This document shows positions 51,801 to 60,800 of a stretch of 64,000 nucleotides of DNA, piece after piece. How positions within the stretch are numbered: the first letter of the stretch is position 1; each line of letters begins with the position of its first letter. This stretch comes from Linyphia triangularis (taxonomy: Eukaryota; Arthropoda; Arachnida; Araneae; Linyphiidae), in assembly GCA_963978545.1 (NCBI GenBank), contig OZ021732.1, positions 62,162,714-62,226,713 on the forward strand, given 5' to 3'. The notes under the pieces were generated by a model. The model did not search any database. It saw only the letters and a program-made list of their open reading frames with translations, and was not told where the DNA came from. The translations under genes were made by a program, and so were the position numbers.

Positions 51801-54800
51801 TACATTTATATCATGTTTTTTTTTTCCCAGAATAGATTTTTTCTTTCTGTTTAAGGGGAGTTGGTACCCTAAAAAATATAAAAAATTATTTTGAGTTTAT
51901 TATAGTTTATTAAAATTTAAATTCTTCCCTTTAAAATACCTCATTTGTAATAATACCTGATTTAGAAGTATTTTTAATAATTTTTTGAAGGTAAAATTAT
52001 GAACTATTAATGCAAGTAAGCTTTTCTTTAAAATGCATTTATCTCAAAACAAAATTTTTCATTACTCATGTACCTTTTTCTCAGAAAATACTTGATGTAG
52101 AAGCTTGATTCTTTTTTCATTTCATTTAGTAGACACTTGTTATTCGACTGAAGTTGGGTTTTGATTATAATGCATTTACGTTTTTTTTTAAATGAATTAT
52201 CGTGTAAATCGCTCAAATTTATTAAAAATCACAAGTTTTTTTTGACGAAATAAGCCAGAACAAAAAATGTTTTTTAAATAATAACAAAACCTTACTTCAG
52301 TAAATACAGATACATAAAATGAATATGTGATGAAAATTTTAGATAGATATTTTCAGCAGTTTCTGAGAAAAAGGTACATGAGTAATGAAAAATGTAGTTT
52401 TTAGAAAAACGCATTTTAAAGAGAACATTACTTACACTTATAATTCAAAATCTTTTCTTCTAAAAATTATTAAAAATACTTCTAAATTAAATATTACAAA
52501 TAAGATATCAATGTAAAGGGAAAAAGTCAAATTTTAATAAACAACAATAAACACAAAATTGGTTTATTATAAATTTTGGGGTACCAACTCCCCTTAAAAA
52601 GGAACATGCCACTAAAAGTTTGATAAGTCTGTAACAGCAGTTCCCAACAATTTCAGATTTTGGAGCCCTTAAGTACAGTCAAACCCTGTTAACAAGAAAT
52701 CGCTTAACATAAAACCCTGTTTAACGCGAAGTAAACGCAGTTCCCCTTACTTAAAACTTAACGTTTATTTATTCGTTTAACTTCGAAATTTGATTAACAC
52801 GTACAATTTCAGCAGTCCCATCGACTCTGCATTTATGAGGTTTGACTGTAGTAAGTTTATCATGGAGCTCCAAGAAATGTTTAATGTTTTTTATTATTTA
52901 AATGAAAAAATTGATATTAGTAGTTAATATATTTGAAAAAATTTACATGAACCCTCAAAGTTAATTTGAACAATATGCTTGCTGCAAAGTTTGCCAAAGA
53001 AAGCAGTTGAAGATGCGTGTCATTTCTGTATTGAAACATGCTTAATTTTTCCATCTTGTAACTGTGCACAACATAAAATCAGTTTCACAGACATGTGTAG
53101 TGTCAAAAGGCAGTAAGAGCAATTTAGCTTTAGAAAATTGAAAGGTGCTTCCCTAACTGAGTCCAAAATTCATGAAAAATGAAGCCTGACAGTTATTGTC
53201 TTAAACCATGTTTTTAAAGACTTAATTATGCTGCTGTTGGTTTTGATGTCTTGAAACTACTATCGGCGCAGAATTCTTTAAAATCGATTCCTGAGTGTCT
53301 CTTGGAAAGTACAAATTCAATTGTTAGTGCAAGTTGTTAAAATCTGCTTCTTTATGAGCACGACAGGCCCTGACTGCCTCAACCGCACATAATCTCCAAC
53401 GTTTCCTATCTATGGCAACTCTTCTCCAATTGTTTACTTTTAAGACACTTATGTCTTTCCAGCGTCATCTAACCATTTAGTTGGGGGTCTTCCTCTGGCC
53501 CGGGATCCCATAGAATTTTTAAAAGTGGCGATTTTAACTACATTACTTTCTGGGCTTCTCCATCATGGCCAAGCCATCTTAATTTATTGCTCCGGATGAT
53601 CTGTACTATCTGTAGTTGCCCATAGAGCCTATATAGTTCAAAGTTAAATCTAGTTTGCCAACAACCTCTCTCTTGTACTGGGCCAAATTAGCCCTATGGA
53701 TTTTTCTTTCAAAAATACTCAGAGTACGCTCAATATCTGCATTAAGGGTCAAAATTTCACTTGCATAGAGCAAGACAAGCAGAATAAGAGTCCTATAAAT
53801 CTTTATTTTAGTTTTTCGACTGATTATATTTGATCTTAATTGCTTTCTCAGTCCAAAGAAACGCTTGTTAGCCATTTTTATTCTGTTTTCAATTTCTGCT
53901 CTAAGCTTGTTTTTGTTGTTGATTATTGTGCCAAGGTATTTGAATTCATGGACTTTTTCAAAGGTTGTGTCTGTTAATACAAATCAGGGCACTGTGATTT
54001 TCAGTTGAGATTGAAGATTCCGTTAATTTAGTTTTATCTTCATTAATGTGTTAAAATAGTCTTTTATTATTGTTGGCAATAATTTATTTTCTTCTAAAAA
54101 GTTTCAAATTGGTGAGAAACATGTCGGTTGTTTGCTCTTGATGGTTTCCATATTGAATACTACCTTTTTCTTCTGCACAGCAATTTTTTTATTAACAACA
54201 AATATGATCTTCTGTTTCCCTAATTAAGTTCTGAATTTGTTTTTAAAAAATATACCATAATATTGCAGTCATTCCTATGTTTTACATAGATAAATTAAAA
54301 ATTGGAGTTCTGTCTTAGCTTGTTTTCAAAAAAAAAAAAAAAAGTTAACAAATTGTTTGACCACCATGTGCTGAAATACCTCCTTAATTGGCTATATAAA
54401 AGTTTTAGCATGAGTTTTAGATTTATCAGCTAGTGTTGGGGCTTGACTCACCAAGTAAGATACTTTCAGTACTTCAGTCTTGTTATTTGTCTTTATATGA
54501 GATAAAAATTTTGGTCTGAACTAAAGTACATTTTTGTATTCAATTATATGTAACATCTTTTTCATTATTTAAAATGTATGTTGCTAACGAGTTTAAAAAT
54601 CCAGGATAAGTGTCAAAAGTTAGCCTAAAAGGTATCCCTTCATTTGTTGTAAAAACTAATTTTTTTTTAAATGTCACATACAACCCTCATACCCCTTTCA
54701 TCCACTTAGCCCTTCATCTGTGAAGTCAAGGTGAGTTTTAAAATTCTGGCTAAGTGTCAGGGAATATAAATCTATTGGACAAAACATTGTTATGCATCAC

Positions 54801-57800
54801 ATATTGTGTCCATAAGCCACTTTCTTTTGATATCTCTTCACTAAGCAATGTAGACTCTGAAGCATGATCATTTGCAGCATATTCTCAACTGAAGCCCAAT
54901 GAATTTACTCTATCTTTTTTTAAAGTAAGGCTACAACTTATTATTCTTCTCTCTTTGAATGCACAATAGTTGATGGCTGACAACTCTATGATCTTACGGA
55001 TCCCATCTTTAGTCACTGTTCCATTCCAAAAAAAGTTTAGCATTCCCCCTAAAGTTCACATCAATACCCCTTACTTAGAGCTTCTTGCCAGTCAAAAAAT
55101 CAAGTACAAAGTGATCAGGGAATATTGTTTTTTTAAACACTTTAAACTATCATATATCACAAAACTAAATATAAACTATCATCTAGCCTTGCATTGAGAT
55201 AAATATACCAACCCAAAATGTGTTAATTGTTACATAGTAGTGAGTGACTCATATATCAAAAAAGACTTGTGGTGACCTCAAATAACAGATAAAGCTTCTG
55301 TGCACGGGAGTATTCTTTTGCACAGCGGTAAAGTATCCGTCTCGAGATCCAATGGTCTCGCGATCGAGACCCTTCACCCGCAACGAAAAAAGCTGCTTAT
55401 GCTTTAATGGGGATCCGGACTGCTGCTATTCGAATCATTATGCGAATCATGCTGCCATCTATCGGCGCTTCTGAAAGGAGACACTACATCGCAACAAGCG
55501 ATCACATACGCAACACCGCAACAAGCGGACACAACGATGCAACTAGCATCCCAAACCTCCAACGCCGATCAGACGTTGATCAGAACAACAGCGTCGCTGG
55601 GAGGAGGCTGTGTGGTGACCTCAAATAACAGATAAAGCTTCTGTGCACTGGAGTACTCTTTTGCACAGCGGTAAAGTATCTGCCTCGAGATCCAGTGGTC
55701 TTGCGATCGAGGCCCGTCGCCCACAATGAAAGCTGCATACGCTTTATTATTATACGTCCTGGTCACCAATAAAGCGTATGCAGCTTTCATTGTGGGCGAC
55801 TGGCCTCGATCGCGAGACCATTGGGTCTCGAGGCGGATACTTTACTGCTGTGCAAAAGAGTACTCCAGTGCACAGAAGCTTTATCTGTTATTTGAGGTCG
55901 TCACAGACCCCTCAGAAGCTATTTTTCACTGGATGAGATAGTTTTTTCCTGCTAAAAAAAACCAGCAATTTCCTTTCTGTTGCCTCTATAAATGCTGTGA
56001 ATGTTGTCCCTATCATGGCTTGTCTATAAATATTAAAAATTTCCTCTTTTCTATAAAATTTCCAAGAGCAGGTTGGACAAGTGTTTGATTTGGTACACTC
56101 CTTCAAAGTCGTCATTCTAAAATTTTATATTTATTCAAAAATATTCCTTTTTCATGTAACCTTTTTGATTTTGTATATATGACTTTATTACCCTGATATT
56201 TAATCATTGTTTTATATTCTAGGCTTTGTTGAAGAAAGACATAAAACTTACAGAATTTGTAATGAATCCTTTATTAAAAGTTAGCGTTAAAGTTGGTAAG
56301 TAATTATTGATTTCTTCGAAGAGAACTATCAAGATATAATTGATAGTTTCTCAGACTTATAAATTGTTTACACATATACTCTTTGAATTATTTGATATGA
56401 AGATCTCATTCAAAGTACTTCATTAGATATTTCTTATTTGTTCCTGTTTATGATTTGAAAGAACTGAGCATATAATTAATGTAAAATAAAATGCTAACTA
56501 TATTTAAATTTAATTTTTACCCAGCATAATTACAATCATGATCTGAACTATGAAGCATTCGAGTCAAGAATTAAGTTTTATCTATATATGTTGATTTTAA
56601 TATTTCAACAATCATTCTCTAGCCACAAATGAAAAGCTAACACACTCTAGCATCAGTACATATTTTCGTAATATTATTAAAAGTGTTAATATGTATTTTT
56701 TCTCTTTTTAGATGCTTTGAATAAAATTTTTGAAAAGAGGAAGTATTCTCCCCTCACTGTTAATTTATTAGGTGAGTATTAGGGGTTATCTTTCTAGCTA
56801 TACTATATCAGCTAAAGCTTTTTTGTGTTACTCTTCCTTTTCAAGATAAAGGTTTGGCAGAGATAGTAAAAGATCAATAAATAGACTCTTAAAATTTTCT
56901 TTTTCTGTAAATGTATATGAGCCTAACAACTTTGAATGAGAAAAAGAGTGTTTAGAAATTTTGAGCTGCTGTTTTTGATATAAAGAATCTGATGGTCTGC
57001 CTAAATATCCATATTTGTCAAAATTGGTCAAAGTAGTAATAACATGTTTCCGTGAACCCCATGTTGAAGGTGCCTTCAACTTAATGGGCACTATCTTGAC
57101 TTGTAGTAAAACTTTGTTAAACAGCACATGTTTAGACTCCATTCGAACTATGTAGCACTATTTAAAAGTAAGCTATAACTTGTCAGATCTTTGGCTAAAA
57201 AGGTCCTTGCACATGAACCCAGATACAGAGCTCTCAGAGTTAATTTGAAGAAAAATCCGGCATATTATCTGCAAACTTTGGATCCAAAAAACAGTATTGC
57301 AGTGACAAAAGAAGCAGAAGTTAAGAAGACAAATGCTGTGAACCGAAAGCCCATATTTTTTGCAACAACAGCAGTATTTCTTTTTCAATTTCAATTCATC
57401 ATCTTCAAAGGCCTGTGCGAAAATATCTTTTTGACTTTTTAATGCCCATATTCACCAGATGCTAAAAAAACAAAACAAGCAAAAATATTCTGTTTTAGAA
57501 AATGAAATAGTGCTTATATCTATAACACTAATAGATGTAGTAATACATTTTTTTTCATTGTCCTTTATAATTATTTATTTTTAAATGTATGTAGAAACAC
57601 TGGATTGTTATTTATTGCTTAAAAATTTAACCTAAAAAGTTTAATGCATTTGTTTTTGCATATGTTGTAACAGTTAAATTTGTTATTTTTGTTAGTTTTT
57701 AGCTTCTTTAAGATCTGGTGTAGCTATGGGGTAATGATAAAATAAACCCCCTCTCCCTTGAAACTTCGTTATGGAGTTTCACCCCCTGAAACCCCCGGCT

Positions 57801-60800
57801 AGCACTTCATATCCATAGTTTCAAGGTTTTTTAATGTTGGTCAGTTTCAGCCCCTGTAAATGTTTAAATTTTGGGTTTGAAAAGAAATTCCTTAGCTCGC
57901 TGCATATAAAGCCAACATTATATAAGTGTTTGTTTGAAATAAGTGCTATAACTCGACTGTTTTTATGTTGAGATCAGGAAATTAAAGTTCTTTTCTCGAC
58001 TCGGATTTTATCTATGTAGTTAACATTAAAAAAGCATTTTCTACTTTCCATTTCATTTTGTTATTTAACCATTTTAAGTCACAGTGTTGCAATTTTCTTT
58101 CTAGATATATAAAAATAACTTTGTTAAATATTTACAAGTTTTAGTCAGAATCTCTCCCAGTGTTTTAATACGTTAAACTGTAGATGGGGTCGCATTCGCT
58201 GTTAAATTCTTAAAATTTGTCTTTCTCCTTAAAATCTTAAGTTGTACATAAATTTTTCTCTAATTTCTAAAAAAATTAAAACCACTAATTTTTCTCCATG
58301 AGAAGAGCTTTTTTCCCCTCATCTATGTTTGTACATGCCATAAAACCATTGATCTCCATTAGGTGCTATATTGAACTTTCCTTTGTTTCTCTTTCATGTG
58401 CATCAACTTACAAGTTGACAGTTTGGTGGTAGTGAAACCAATTGCTTAAGATGACAATAGAAACACAGAAGCCTAAATCATCCCTAATCTAAATGAGGCT
58501 CGAACTAACTGTAGTAGGCTTCACGTTTAAGTTGAATATTCTTACCACATTTTTAAGTTCATTGTTCAGAACCCGAACTCTTTACTAGAAAATTGGCTTT
58601 GCCTGTTGACTTTCCCAATTAAAGCAAAAATAAATGATAGATGGCATCAATCTGTAACAGGGTTCCCACGGTCATTGAAAGTCATTAAAGGTGCTTAATA
58701 TTTTTGAATTTGTTTTCAAGGCCTTGAAAGTGTTTGAAAATGCTTTGAGGTGCTTAAAAGTCCTTGAAAATTCTTAGAGGTCTTTAAAAGTCCTTAATTT
58801 TTGCAGATGTTGTGTGCCCAACTGCAATTTTTTTTTAAAAAACACAACTCAGACTTGCTATTCCCGAGTGACCGCCACTTATCCGCACCTTCTCGGAATT
58901 CTCTGACATGTTTGTATTGCGTAATGGCGATGAAATGGCAGTTATTCCCATAATTAGGGTGGGCCCTATTGGTGAGAATTTCGTTGTTGCTTGAGGATAT
59001 TTTTGTCGAATGTTGCACCGATATAATAATCACTGATTCTATGCAGAGATGTGCACTTGTCAGATATGAAATTGTTCAGCTGAAATACTGATTTCAGCTC
59101 TTTTTTTTTCTAAAATTTTTATAATTTCTGAAATCAATACAAATCTACATTACAATTTTATTGGGCTCGATGCTAGTTTGACAACTACAGAATCTGTATG
59201 TTTAGACTTTCCCAAACCTCTGATACAATGACCACTTTTCCCACAGATTGCCAGTCTCTATCGGCATTATTTATGTAGTTATATAATGGCAATTTTGCTG
59301 AGTGTTACAGCGATAAAATGGCTACTATTCCAACGATTACTGTAGCGGTATTGCCAAGAATTACTTTGTTAGATGATGATCATTTTAGTTGGGTGTTTTA
59401 TTGATATAATAGTCACTCACGCTATTGCACCTGTCTGAAATGGTTACATTTCAGCTGAAATACTGATACTTTTTCTTTTTGATACTTTTCTTTTTCTTTG
59501 AAACACTAATACTCAATACTTTTTTTTTTAGATTGATACAAATCATTTGATCATGTCCTTTTAGATATTGAAATCCAATGCAACTGAATAACAGTTTTAA
59601 ATTGAATAAACCAGTGATTTAATTATTATGTAAATGATTTGAAAATATTAGTTTTAGTCTTAAGATTTTTTTTTCTTGTATAAAAAAAGACACCCTTTCT
59701 AAAACTAAGTAATGAAACAAGTGAAATGAAAATAAACAATAAAGATTAGCTACCACGATTTAGCATGCATTGCCTTGGTGAGATTATGGTTACATCTTTA
59801 AGTTTTATTCTTCTACCATTACAAATAACTTTTTAAGAATAAGTTTTAGATTAATACACATTTTATATGCTGTATTTACTCTTTCTTAAGCTTCTATGGC
59901 TGAGAATGGTCGTCTTAAGCAACTGGCATCTGTTCTTGAATGCTTTAATGATGTGATGAGTAACATAAGAGGCGAAGTAGTTTGTCAGATTACATCAGCA
60001 AAAGTAAGTTAATTTTATTTAGACAAACTAAATTAAAAACTATGTAGTTTTGCACCACATAGTTTTTTTTTTTCTTTTTTTTTTTTTCTGGAAATTTGTT
60101 GGTTAAGTGCTGATTCATTTTAAAGTTTTTGTTTCGTCATAAAATTTTATTTAAATCTTTTGCTAATTCCTATAAAGCAAAAAAAAATATTCTTTTTAGA
60201 GGAAAAAATACTTTTTCCCCATGTGTGCTGACTGCCATGTGAGGATCTAATGACTAAAATTTTAACAAATAGCATGTTCCGCTTGCTCCCACTCATTGAT
60301 TGTTGGAGCAATCCATTTGGTTTGCCTCGCTTCACAAACGAGGGAGATTGTTCTGTATCACCATGTCATTTGCTATAGAATTTTTGAATTTTGCATTTAA
60401 AAAAAATTATTTAATGCACTTTAAAAATTAGCTATTGAAATTTTGACATTTTTGGTAGGTAACTGCGTGATTTCAGATTGTTTACTAATTATATTTAAAA
60501 TTTCAGAGGGCAATACTAGAAATCAGTTTTTTTAGCATAAATAACGTATACACAATTATTGCTCCATAGAATAAGTAATATTTCAGATCAGGCTTGTACT
60601 TTTTATCTTGTCAATCAGGTGTTATACAACAATAACTTGTTATAGAAACATTAAATTTGGTAATTTTTATTTTTTAAAAGCACTGGGTTTAAAAAAAACT
60701 TAAAGGTTATCCAGTTTTTCAATCACGATCAAATCGTTATATTTTTTTATCACTTTTGTAAAAATAATAGTTTTTAATGAAGTATAGATAAATTTATAGC

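Noticed and set aside
55667..55720. Possible functional tRNA gene
   Set aside because: Boxes A and B are recognisable, but I cannot fold a standard acceptor stem and anticodon arm; the copies are embedded in a longer repeat, so a SINE is the better reading.
55407..55941. Three open frames of 71-73 codons
   Set aside because: They are in tRNA-like repeat units and appear on both strands because of the hairpin.
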